Under the pieces are notes generated by a model that saw only the letters and a list, made by a program, of their open reading frames with translations, was not told where the DNA came from and ran no database searches. The position numbers were made by a program, and so were the translations under genes. From Cupriavidus nantongensis (lineage in GTDB: Bacteria > Pseudomonadota > Gammaproteobacteria > Burkholderiales > Burkholderiaceae), in assembly GCF_001598055.1 (NCBI RefSeq), contig NZ_CP014845.1:1178001-1242000 (forward strand): a DNA stretch of 64,000 bases, given 5' to 3'. Shown in pieces: positions 35,924-43,596 of this stretch (position 1 is its first letter; every line of letters begins with the position of its first letter).

Positions 35924-37201
35924 TCAGAAGAAGGTTTGCACGATGTCGATCACGCGCAGGTCGCGATCCAGCACCGGGATATGGCGCCATTTGTCGAAGG
36001 TCAGGCACGGGTGCGAGATATCGAAGGCGATCATGTCGCCGACCCGGATGTCGTCGCCCGGCCGGATCTGCAGGTAGGCGTGCTGGTCCATCATGCCGGT
36101 GACCTCCCAATGCTCGGGCACATCCACCGGCGCCTCTTCACCCGGACGGTAGCGGCGCGCCGGGATCGGCATGCCGGCGTCGAAGGCGGCATCGCGCTTG
36201 CCCATGCCGATGATGACGCGGTCGGGTTCCGGAATCGACTGGACATAGGCCCACAGCTGCAGCGCCGGCAGCAAACCTTCGCGCATTTTCTGCGCGACCG
36301 GGTTGCTCGCCAGGATGCGCTGCTGCGCGGCGCGGTAGATGCCCACATCGTGCGTCAGGTAGCAGCCGGGGCGCAGCACGATGTCGATCGGCGCGCCGAT
36401 GTCGGTGCGCGCGAATTCCTCGGCCACCACGTCGTACCAGGCCGAGCCCGCGCCCGACATCACCACCGGGCTGCGGCCGAAGCGGCCTTGCTTGGCCAGC
36501 TGCTTCGTCACCGCCACGGTGCGCTGCAGGAACCTGCGGATATCGGCCTCTTCCTTCAGCACGCCCTCGTAGATTTCCACGCCGGCCAGCGACAAGGCGT
36601 CGGGCCAGCGCGCCAGCGCGTCGAGCACGCCCTGCTGCTGCGCGTCGTCGCGCACGCCGGTGCGCCCGCCTTCGACGCCCAGCTCGAGCAGCACCTGCAG
36701 CGTCTGTCCACGCTCCTTGAAGAACTTGCCGAGCTGGTCGACCAGTTCGGCCGAATCCACCAGCGCGAAGAATTCGAACGCCGGATCGCGCAGCAGGTCC
36801 GCGATGATTTCCATATTGCGGCGGCCGACCAGCTGGTTGGCCATCAGCACGCGCTTGACGCCGTGCGCATGCGCCGCCGCGGTCTGGTGCGCGGTAGCCA
36901 GGGTGATGCCCCAGGCGCCGGCATCGAGTTGCCGGGCAAACAGCTTGGGCGCCATGGTGGTCTTGCCATGCGGCGCCAGCTGCACGCCATATTCGTTCAT
37001 GAAGCGGCGCATCCACTCCAGGTTGTGCGCAAGCCGGTCTTCATAGAGCACCGCTGCCGGCAGGCTCAGTTCTTCCTGCAACAGGTTCCAGCCGGTCTGG
37101 CCAGCGGCGTCCGGAGCAATCGGGGCCTCCATCCGGCCCAGCGCCTTGTTGAGCGGATCGATCACGCCAGCCTGATACTTTATTTCACGCATCCCTGTCA
37201 T
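35924..37201 (-). CDS. PLP-dependent amino acid deaminase (D-threonine aldolase/D-serine dehydratase fold); probable D-glucosaminate dehydratase
   Basis: 425 aa from ATG 37199-37201; a GTG one codon upstream and an ATG three codons downstream are alternatives. Fold-type III PLP enzyme: the lysine is in APHGKTTMAPKLF, and the C-terminal metal site is in HPCLTFDKWRHIPV, as in metal-dependent D-threonine aldolase and eukaryotic-type D-serine dehydratase. Members of this family include D-glucosaminate dehydratase, which gives KDG and ammonia. Its operon partners kdgK and eda are exactly the enzymes that consume KDG. First gene of the leftward operon. Substrate is inferred. Confidence 0.8.
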   Translation of the reverse strand: MTGMREIKYQAGVIDPLNKALGRMEAPIAPDAAGQTGWNLLQEELSLPAAVLYEDRLAHNLEWMRRFMNEYGVQLAPHGKTTMAPKLFARQLDAGAWGITLATAHQTAAAHAHGVKRVLMANQLVGRRNMEIIADLLRDPAFEFFALVDSAELVDQLGKFFKERGQTLQVLLELGVEGGRTGVRDDAQQQGVLDALARWPDALSLAGVEIYEGVLKEEADIRRFLQRTVAVTKQLAKQGRFGRSPVVMSGAGSAWYDVVAEEFARTDIGAPIDIVLRPGCYLTHDVGIYRAAQQRILASNPVAQKMREGLLPALQLWAYVQSIPEPDRVIIGMGKRDAAFDAGMPIPARRYRPGEEAPVDVPEHWEVTGMMDQHAYLQIRPGDDIRVGDMIAFDISHPCLTFDKWRHIPVLDRDLRVIDIVQTFF

Positions 37202-37437
37202 CACCCTGAAAAAATCTGATTGACGTAATGATAGCCCTGAAAATAAGATATTTCATCCCTGTTATAAAGTAACACACGGCGCTGCTGCAGCAACCGTGCG
37301 GCACCAGGAAGAGCGCTCGCCATCAGGCGCCAGTCACTGTTATAGCCCCTGCCCGCGCGGACTGCAGATCTCGTCACATAACGATTCGAACCCACTTCAA
37401 CGCTTCGCCCCCTCGCCCCCTCGCCCCCATACCGACC
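37202..37437. promoter_or_regulatory. Divergent promoter region of the amino-sugar acid cluster with two palindromes
   Basis: AT-rich relative to its surroundings. TGAAAATA-AG-ATATTTCA (37238-37255) is an inverted repeat with one mismatch; TGTTA-TAAAG-TAACA (37260-37274) is perfect in its arms. TTGACG (37220-37225) with ATAAGA 17 bases on is a plausible rightward promoter that overlaps the first palindrome. The regulator gene beside it is of the RpiR family, whose operators are palindromes of this style, so these are the likely operator sites. A triple CGCCCCCT repeat lies just before the regulator start. Confidence 0.6.
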
Positions 37438-38343
37438 ATGACCGCGCCCTTCGACATCCTGACCCGCATCGCCGAGCGCGGCCCCGCGCTGCGGCTGGCC
37501 GAGCAGAAGGTGGCGCAGGTGGTGCTGGAAGACCTGGCCGGCGCGGCGGCGGCGAGCATCAACGAACTGGCCCGCCAGGCTGGCGTCAGCGAGGCCAGCG
37601 TAACGCGCTTTGCCAAGGCCATCGGCTGCCGCGACGTGCGCGACCTGAAGCTGCGCCTGGCCCAGGCCGCGGCGGTGGGCGCGCGCTTCCTGCAGCCCGG
37701 CAACGTACCCGCCGCTGAAGCCGCGCCGGCCACGCTTGCCGACAGCATCCACGCCGACATCCTCACCGCGCTGGAAGCCAACCGCGGGCTGCTGGATACC
37801 GAGCGCATCGAGCAGGCCGCGCGCCTGTTGCTGGGCGCACGCATGGTCTACGCTTTTGGCATGGGCGGCGGCTCGTCGTTCATGGCCGACGAAGCGCGCC
37901 ACCGCCTGGCCCGCCTGGGCCTGCCGGTGGCCAGTTACCAGGACGCGCTGCTGCAGAAGATGGTGGCCGCCACGCTGGGCCGCGACGACGTGGTGCTGGC
38001 GTTCTCGGCCAGTGGCCGCGTGCCGGAGATGCTGGCCAGCTGCGATATCGCACGCGAGTACGGCGCCCGCCTGGTAGCCGTGACCGCGCTGGGCTCGCCG
38101 CTGGCCGCGCGCGCCGACGTGCTGCTGCCGGTGCGCACGCTGGAGACGGATTTCATTTTCAAGCCATCGGCGTCGCGCTACGCCATGCTGATGGTGCTGG
38201 ACGTGCTGGCCACGCAGTGCGCACTGTTGCAGCCGGACCAGAGCAAGGAGCGCCTGCGCCGGCTCAAGTACGTGCTCGACAGCCACCGCGGCGACAGCGG
38301 CCCCGGCAAGGGCCCCGACAGCCGCCAGCCGCTGGGAGACTGA
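37438..38343 (+). CDS. RpiR/MurR-family transcriptional regulator
   Basis: 301 aa. An N-terminal RpiR helix-turn-helix (about 10-80; SINELARQAGVSEASVTRFAKAIGCRDVRDLKLRLAQ) is followed by a SIS sugar-phosphate-binding domain (about 125-260; VYAFGMGGGSSFMADEARHRLARLG, VLAFSASGRVPEMLASCDIAREYGARLVAVTA). The SIS domain of this family senses a phosphorylated sugar intermediate, such as KDPG for HexR or MurNAc-6P for MurR. It sits between the two divergent transcripts and overlaps the deacetylase unit by spacing of 2 bases, so it is probably the local repressor. Confidence 0.92.
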   Translation: MTAPFDILTRIAERGPALRLAEQKVAQVVLEDLAGAAAASINELARQAGVSEASVTRFAKAIGCRDVRDLKLRLAQAAAVGARFLQPGNVPAAEAAPATLADSIHADILTALEANRGLLDTERIEQAARLLLGARMVYAFGMGGGSSFMADEARHRLARLGLPVASYQDALLQKMVAATLGRDDVVLAFSASGRVPEMLASCDIAREYGARLVAVTALGSPLAARADVLLPVRTLETDFIFKPSASRYAMLMVLDVLATQCALLQPDQSKERLRRLKYVLDSHRGDSGPGKGPDSRQPLGD

Positions 38344-38345
38344 CC

Positions 38346-39800
38346 ATGCCACACCTGTTCGATACCCTGATCCGCTGCGTCACGCTGATCGACGGCTCCG
38401 GCGCGGCCGCGCGCCTGGCCGACGTGGCCTTGCGCGATGGCCGCATCGCCCGCATCGATGCCCCCGGCGCGATCGACACCGATGCGGCCGCGCATGTGGT
38501 CGAGGGCGATGGCCTGGTGCTCGCGCCCGGCTTTATCGACGTGCACACGCACGACGACACCAACGTGGTGCGCCAGCCGGAGATGACGCCCAAGCTGTCG
38601 CAGGGCGTGACCACGGTGGTGGTCGGCAACTGCGGCATCAGCGCCGCGCCGGTCACGCTGGTAGGCGATCCGCCCGACCCGATGAACCTGCTCGGCCATG
38701 CCGACGCCTTCCGCTATCCGGATTTCAAGGCCTATGTCGATGCGGTAGAGGCCGCGCAGCCCGCGGTCAACGTTGCCGCGCTGGTCGGCCATACCGCGCT
38801 GCGCAGCAACCATATGGACCGCTTCGATCGCGCCGCCACGCCGCAGGAAATCGAGGCGATGCGCGCTCAGCTGGAAGAAGCGCTGCGGCACGGCGCGCTG
38901 GGCCTGTCGACGGGCCTGGCCTATGCCAACGCCTTCAGTGCGCCGACCGAGGAAGTGCTGGCGCTGGCCGAACCGCTGGCCAAGGCCGGCGCGCTCTACG
39001 CCACCCACTTGCGCAGCGAATTCGCCGAGATTCTCGAGGCCATGGACGAGGCCTTCCGCATCGGCCGCCATGCGCGCGTGCCGGTGGTGATCTCGCACCT
39101 GAAATGCGCCGGCGTGGCCAACTGGGGCCGCAGCACCGAAGTGCTGGACGCGCTCGACGCCGCGCAGCGCTGGCAGCCGGTCGGCTGCGACTGCTACCCG
39201 TACACCGCGAGCTCGTCCACGCTCGACCTGAAGCAGGTCACCGGCGACTTCGACATCATGGTGACCTGGTCCGAAGGCGCGCCCGAGATGGGCGGCCGCC
39301 TGCTTGCCGACATCGCCGCCGAATGGCAGGTCGACCTGCACCAAGCCGCGCGCCGGCTGATGCCCGCCGGCGCGGTCTATCACTGCATGGAAGACGCCGA
39401 CGTCGACCGCATCCTGAGCCATCCGGCCACGGTGGTCGGTTCGGACGGGCTGCCCAACGACCCGCTGCCGCATCCGCGCCTGTGGGGCGCGTTCCCGCGC
39501 GTGCTAGGCCACTACGCGCGCGACCGCGAGCTCTTCCCGCTGACCGTGTCCGTCAACAAGATGACCGGCATGTCGGCCGAGCGCTTCGGCCTGCACCAGC
39601 GCGGCTTCGTGCGCGAGGGCTACTGGGCCGACCTGGTGCTGTTCGACGCCGCCACCATCCGCGACGCCGCCAGCTTTACCGATCCCATGCAGCCGGCCGA
39701 GGGCATTGCCTCGGTCTGGGTCAACGGCGAGCTGTCATGGCAGCAGCGCCAGAGCACCGGCGTGCGCGCCGGCCGGTTCCTGCCCCGCGGTGCGGACTGA
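38346..39800 (+). CDS. D-aminoacylase-type amidohydrolase; probable N-acetyl-D-amino(sugar) acid deacetylase
   Basis: 484 aa starting two bases after the regulator stop. Amidohydrolase superfamily of the D-aminoacylase group: GFIDVHTHDD (metal-binding HxH) at about 63-70, the family Cys in VVGNCGISAAPV, AATHLRSE-type His (YATHLRSEFAEI), VISHLKCAG (His), and the metal-linked Asp in VVGSDGLPND. These enzymes remove N-acyl groups from D-amino acids; gene neighbours suggest N-acetyl-D-glucosaminate as substrate. Cytoplasmic, no signal peptide. Annotated substrate is inference. Confidence 0.88.
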   Translation: MPHLFDTLIRCVTLIDGSGAAARLADVALRDGRIARIDAPGAIDTDAAAHVVEGDGLVLAPGFIDVHTHDDTNVVRQPEMTPKLSQGVTTVVVGNCGISAAPVTLVGDPPDPMNLLGHADAFRYPDFKAYVDAVEAAQPAVNVAALVGHTALRSNHMDRFDRAATPQEIEAMRAQLEEALRHGALGLSTGLAYANAFSAPTEEVLALAEPLAKAGALYATHLRSEFAEILEAMDEAFRIGRHARVPVVISHLKCAGVANWGRSTEVLDALDAAQRWQPVGCDCYPYTASSSTLDLKQVTGDFDIMVTWSEGAPEMGGRLLADIAAEWQVDLHQAARRLMPAGAVYHCMEDADVDRILSHPATVVGSDGLPNDPLPHPRLWGAFPRVLGHYARDRELFPLTVSVNKMTGMSAERFGLHQRGFVREGYWADLVLFDAATIRDAASFTDPMQPAEGIASVWVNGELSWQQRQSTGVRAGRFLPRGAD

Positions 39801-39852
39801 CCCGCACGCACCGCCGCTTCCCTCCCCTACACAACCCATTCCAGGAGTACCC

Positions 39853-40245
39853 ATGGACATCAAACGATTCGGCGTCGAAGGCGGCACCGGTACCGGCGGC
39901 CAGCACATGCCCTTTGCCCGCGCGGTCGCGGCCGATGGCTGGCTTTACGTCTCCGGCCAGGTGCCGATGGTCAACGGCGAGGTCATCGACGGCGGCATCG
40001 TGCCCCAGACCCACCAGGCCATCAAGAACGTGCTGGCGATCCTGGCCGAGGCCGGCTACGGCCCCGAGCATGTCGTGCGCTGCGGCGTATGGCTGGACGA
40101 CACGCGCGACTTTGCCTCGTTCAACAAGATCTTCAAGGAATACTTCGGCGCCAACCCGCCCGCGCGCGCCTGCGTGCAGTCGAGCATGGTGGTCGATTGC
40201 AAGGTCGAGGTCGACTGCATCGCCTACAAGAAGCCGGCGGCCTGA
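39853..40245 (+). CDS. RidA/YjgF-family enamine/imine deaminase
   Basis: 130 aa; ATG preceded by CAGGAG. YjgF fold with the conserved arginine in PPARACVQSS and the typical VSGQVPM and NVLAILAEAGYGPEHVVRCGVWLDD segments. RidA hydrolyses enamine/imine intermediates released by PLP dehydratases, giving the keto acid and ammonia. The cluster contains such a PLP enzyme, so this copy probably serves the same pathway. It lies 52 bases after the deacetylase and 227 before the GntP gene. Confidence 0.93.
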   Translation: MDIKRFGVEGGTGTGGQHMPFARAVAADGWLYVSGQVPMVNGEVIDGGIVPQTHQAIKNVLAILAEAGYGPEHVVRCGVWLDDTRDFASFNKIFKEYFGANPPARACVQSSMVVDCKVEVDCIAYKKPAA

Positions 40246-40283
40246 GCCCGCTGCCAGATTGATTCACAGCTTCCGCACTGTTT

Positions 40284-40410
40284 GCTCCCTTCTCCCGCAC
40301 GCGGGAGAGGGGCCGGGGGAGAGGGCCGGCGCCACCACGAAGTGAACCGCCCCGGTGCTTGCCACGCGCACGCCCTCTTCCCCACCGCCTCTCCCGCAAA
40401 CGGGAGAGAA
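40284..40410. repeat. REP-like palindromic repeat pair, locus A
   Basis: Two copies in inverted orientation: copy 1 at about 40284-40332 (TCTCCCGCACGCGGGAGA core followed by GGGGGAGAGGGCC) and copy 2, inverted, at about 40366-40410 (CTCTTCCCC before CTCTCCCGCAAACGGGAGAG). The same sequence family occurs at 51004-51186. This is the structure of REP/BIME elements, found outside genes. Confidence 0.8.
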
Positions 40411-40472
40411 AACAAGAAAGCCAAACCCTCTGCTGCCGCCACAAGCGGCTCTTTTCCACGCAAGGAGACAAT

Positions 40473-41834
40473 ATGGGTGCCGTCACCGGAACCACGCTCT
40501 TGGTGTATGCGCTGATCGCAGTGATCGCACTGGTGGTGCTGATCGCGCGCTACAAGCTCAACCCGTTCATTACCCTGGTCGTCGTCTCGGTGCTGCTCGG
40601 CTTTGCCGTGGGCATGCCGATGAGCGAGATCGTCAAGTCGTTTGAAGCCGGTGTCGGCGGCACCCTCGGCCATATCGCGCTGGTGGTGGGCCTGGGCACC
40701 ATGCTGGGCAAGATGATGGCCGAGTCCGGCGGCGCCGAGCGCATCGCCAACACGCTGATCGATTTCTTCGGCGCGAAGAACGTGCATTGGGCCATGGCCA
40801 CCATCGCGTTTATCGTCGGCCTGCCGGTGTTCTTCGAAGTGGGCTTCGTGCTGCTGGTGCCGATCGCCTTCAACGTCGCCAAGCGCACCGGCACGTCGAT
40901 GGTGCTGGTCGGCATTCCGATGGTGGCCGGCCTGTCGGTGGTGCACGGCCTGATCCCGCCGCACCCGGCGGCGCTGCTGGCGGTGACCGCATACGGCGCC
41001 GATATCGGCAAGACCATCATGTACGCGCTGATCGTGGGCATCCCGACCGCAGCCCTCGCCGGCCCGCTGTTCGCCAAGCTGATGGACCGCTACGTCAAGC
41101 TGCCCGAATACAACCCGCTGGCCGAGCAGTTCACCGAAGAGGATGAGCGCGTCAAGGAATCGCACCAGCTGCCGGGCTTTGGCATCACGGTGTTCACCAT
41201 CCTGCTGCCGGTGGTGCTGATGCTGATCGGCAGCTGGGCCGACCTGTTCACCACGCCCAAGACCTTCGCCAACGACTTCCTGAAGCTGATCGGCAACTCG
41301 GTGATGGCGCTGCTGATCGCCGCGCTGGTGAGCTTCTACACCTTCGGCAAGGCGCGGGGCTTCAATCGCGAGACCATCCTCAAGTTCACCAACGAGTGCG
41401 TGGCGCCCACCGCCATCATCACGCTGGTGGTCGGTGCCGGCGGCGGCTTCGGCCGCATCCTGCGCGACTCGGGCATCTCCACCGCCATCGTCGACGTCGC
41501 CACCGGCGCCAACGTGTCGGTGCTGGTGCTGGGCTGGCTGGTCGCGGTGATGATCCGCATCGCCACGGGCTCGGCAACGGTTGCCATGACCACCGCCGCG
41601 GGCATCGTCGCGCCGATTGCCGCGAGCGTGCCCGGCACCCGCCCGGAACTGCTGGTGCTGACCACCGGCGCCGGCTCGCTGATCCTGTCGCATGTGAACG
41701 ACGGCGGCTTCTGGCTGGTCAAGGAGTACTTCAACATGACCGTGGCCCAGACCTTCAAGACCTGGTCGGTCTGCGAAACCATCATCTCGGTGGTGGCGCT
41801 GCTGCTGACGCTGGGCCTGGCCACGGTGGTCTGA
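40473..41834 (+). CDS. GntP-family permease (gluconate:H+ symporter family)
   Basis: 453 aa, CAAGGAG before the ATG, about 12-14 membrane helices. Family patterns: GLGTMLGKMMAESGGAERIA, GLPVFFEVGFVLLVPIAF, VHGLIPPHPAALLA, IRIATGSATVAMTTAAGIVAP and LSHVNDGGFWLVKEYFNMTVAQTFKTW. GntP members take up gluconate, and DsdX takes D-serine. Here the neighbours suggest an aldonic acid or N-acetyl amino-sugar acid. It is the last gene of the rightward unit, preceded by an REP-like pair that may stabilise or cut the transcript. Confidence 0.93.
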   Translation: MGAVTGTTLLVYALIAVIALVVLIARYKLNPFITLVVVSVLLGFAVGMPMSEIVKSFEAGVGGTLGHIALVVGLGTMLGKMMAESGGAERIANTLIDFFGAKNVHWAMATIAFIVGLPVFFEVGFVLLVPIAFNVAKRTGTSMVLVGIPMVAGLSVVHGLIPPHPAALLAVTAYGADIGKTIMYALIVGIPTAALAGPLFAKLMDRYVKLPEYNPLAEQFTEEDERVKESHQLPGFGITVFTILLPVVLMLIGSWADLFTTPKTFANDFLKLIGNSVMALLIAALVSFYTFGKARGFNRETILKFTNECVAPTAIITLVVGAGGGFGRILRDSGISTAIVDVATGANVSVLVLGWLVAVMIRIATGSATVAMTTAAGIVAPIAASVPGTRPELLVLTTGAGSLILSHVNDGGFWLVKEYFNMTVAQTFKTWSVCETIISVVALLLTLGLATVV

Positions 41835-41956
41835 CGGCATGGCTTGCCGCGGAATGCGACATCTCTCATCGACGCCCTGGCCCGGTCAGCCAATACTGCA
41901 AGCGTGTCGTCGGCGCGCGACTCCGCAAGCGATTGCGGCCTTGCCCTGATTCCATT

Positions 41957-41978
41957 TTTGATGCATATTAGCATCAAA
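41957..41978 (+). promoter_or_regulatory. Operator palindrome of the vapBC pair
   Basis: TTTGATGC (41957-41964) and GCATCAAA (41971-41978) are perfect arms around ATATTA, 20 bases before the antitoxin ATG. Toxin-antitoxin operons of this type are repressed by the antitoxin-toxin complex at such a palindrome. It overlaps the likely promoter. Confidence 0.7.
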
Positions 41979-41998
41979 TCTGATTCAAGGAGCCTGCG

Positions 41999-42205
41999 AT
42001 GCGCACCACCGTCACGATCGATGACGCCCTGTATGAACAAGCACTGGAGATGGCGGACCCCGGTATGGACAAAGCAGACCTGTTTCGCGAGGCAATCAAG
42101 ACTTTCGTTCGGGTGCAGGCCGCCAAGCGCCTCGCGGCCCTCGGCGGCGCAGCGCCCGGCATGCAAGACATACCGCGCCGCAATCCCGAACCCGGCGCCA
42201 AATGA
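41999..42205 (+). CDS. vapB: VapB-type antitoxin
   Basis: 68 aa; AAGGAG at eight bases before [21 protein letters not shown] is the ribbon-helix-helix/VapB start, followed by the [22 protein letters not shown] helix; the Pro-rich tail ([11 protein letters not shown]) would wrap the toxin. It neutralises the downstream VapC and autoregulates. Its stop overlaps the toxin start by four bases (ATGA). Confidence 0.93.
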   Translation: MRTTVTIDDALYEQALEMADPGMDKADLFREAIKTFVRVQAAKRLAALGGAAPGMQDIPRRNPEPGAK

Positions 42206-42582
42206 ACGTGCTCGTCGATACCTCGGTATGGGTGGGCCATTTCCGGCAGCGCAATGACGCCCTGATCCGCCTGATGGAGGCGGACCAGGTGCTGACCCAC
42301 CCCCTGGTCTTGGCCGAACTGGCCTGCGGCACGCCACCGTCGCCGCGGGCACAGACGCTCGGCGACATCGGGCTGTTGCAGGCCACCAAGCAAGCGACGC
42401 TGGCGGAAGTCATCGCACTGGTCGAGCGAGAGCAACTGTATGGCTTGGGTTGCGGCCTGGTGGATGTCACATTGCTGGCTTCGACCCTGATTACCCCCGG
42501 CGCCCGCCTGTGGACGCTGGACCAGCGCCTGAGCGCTTTGACCACCAGGTTTGGCGTGGAATATCGTCCTCGCCTGCACTAG
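42202..42582 (+). CDS. vapC: VapC-type PIN-domain ribonuclease toxin
   Basis: 126 aa. Four acidic PIN residues: Asp in NVLVDTSVW, Glu in VLAELACG, Asp in [12 protein letters not shown] and Asp in LWTLDQRL. Such toxins are Mg-dependent site-specific RNases acting on tRNA or rRNA when the antitoxin is lost. Translationally coupled with vapB. Confidence 0.93.
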   Translation: MNVLVDTSVWVGHFRQRNDALIRLMEADQVLTHPLVLAELACGTPPSPRAQTLGDIGLLQATKQATLAEVIALVEREQLYGLGCGLVDVTLLASTLITPGARLWTLDQRLSALTTRFGVEYRPRLH

Positions 42583-42667
42583 GGATTGCGCCGCACACGC
42601 AACGGTTTACATGGCCGGGCTCACCGCCTAAGGTCAACCAGTCAGTGACTCGCCGGGAAACCATCCC

Positions 42668-43585
42668 ATGTCGATCGACCGTCGCTCCTTCCTTGGCGTG
42701 GCCGCCGGGTTGGCCGCAGCAGGGTTCGGGCCAGCACTGCCTGCCCATGCCGCCACCGTTGCCGCGCCCCTGCGCCGCACCATTCCCGGCACCACCGAAG
42801 CCCTGCCCGTGATCGGCATGGGTACCGCCGACACTTTCGACGTCGGCACTGGCCCCGACGAACGCAAGCCGCTGGCGGAGGTCATGGGGCTGTTGCTGCA
42901 GACCGAAGGCTCGGTGGTCGATACCGCGCCCAGCTACGGCAGCGCCGAAGCCGTGACCGGCGACCTGCTGCGCGCGGCCAATGCGCGCAACCGGGTCTTC
43001 CTGGCCACCAAGATCTCGGCCCGTTCAGGCGCACCGGCGCAGGCGCAATGGGAACGGTCGCTGGCCGACCTGCACGTCGACAAGGTCGACCTGCTGCAGA
43101 TACACAATCTGATCGACTGGCAGGGCAACCTGCGCTGGCTGCGGCTGTTGAAGGAACAGGGCCGCATCCGCTACCTGGGCATCACCCATTACCGCGACGA
43201 CGCCCACGAGGCGCTGGAGAAGATCGTGCGCGCCGAGCGTGTCGATTTCGTCCAGATCAACTACTCGGTGGGCGAGCGCAATGCCGAGCGCACGCTGCTG
43301 CCGCTGTGCGAGGCGCGCGGCGTGGCGGTGCTGGTCAACCGTCCGTTCCAGGACGGCCGCCTGTTCCGCGTGGTCAAGGAGCGCCCGCTGCCGCCATGGG
43401 CCGGCGACATTGACTGCGGCTCCTGGGGCCAGCTGTTCCTGAAGTTCGTCGTCAGCCATCCGGCGGTGACCGCGGCAATCCCGGCCACCTCCAAGCCGCG
43501 CAACATGGCCGACAACCTCGGCGCCGGGCTCGGACGCATGCCCGATCCGGGCCAGCGCGAGCGCATCGCGGCACTGCTGCGCTGA
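42668..43585 (+). CDS. Tat-exported aldo/keto reductase
   Basis: 305 aa. The N-terminus MSIDRRSFLGVAAGLAAAGFG is a twin-arginine signal ending at PAHAAT, unusual for an aldo/keto reductase. The catalytic tetrad is visible: Asp and Tyr in VVDTAPSYGSAEA, Lys in FLATKIS, His in LLQIHNLIDW. Late parts (RPFQDGRLF, AIPATSKPRN) are the NADPH side of the fold. Tat export of a folded protein with cofactor is likely. Substrate unknown. The next gene starts 11 bases downstream and is probably co-transcribed. Confidence 0.88.
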   Translation: MSIDRRSFLGVAAGLAAAGFGPALPAHAATVAAPLRRTIPGTTEALPVIGMGTADTFDVGTGPDERKPLAEVMGLLLQTEGSVVDTAPSYGSAEAVTGDLLRAANARNRVFLATKISARSGAPAQAQWERSLADLHVDKVDLLQIHNLIDWQGNLRWLRLLKEQGRIRYLGITHYRDDAHEALEKIVRAERVDFVQINYSVGERNAERTLLPLCEARGVAVLVNRPFQDGRLFRVVKERPLPPWAGDIDCGSWGQLFLKFVVSHPAVTAAIPATSKPRNMADNLGAGLGRMPDPGQRERIAALLR

Positions 43586-43596
43586 TCCGCCCTGCC

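Noticed and set aside
37406..37430. Triple CGCCCCCT repeat before the rpiR-type gene
   Set aside because: Short simple sequence in a promoter; no independent sign that it is a regulatory element or a mobile sequence end.
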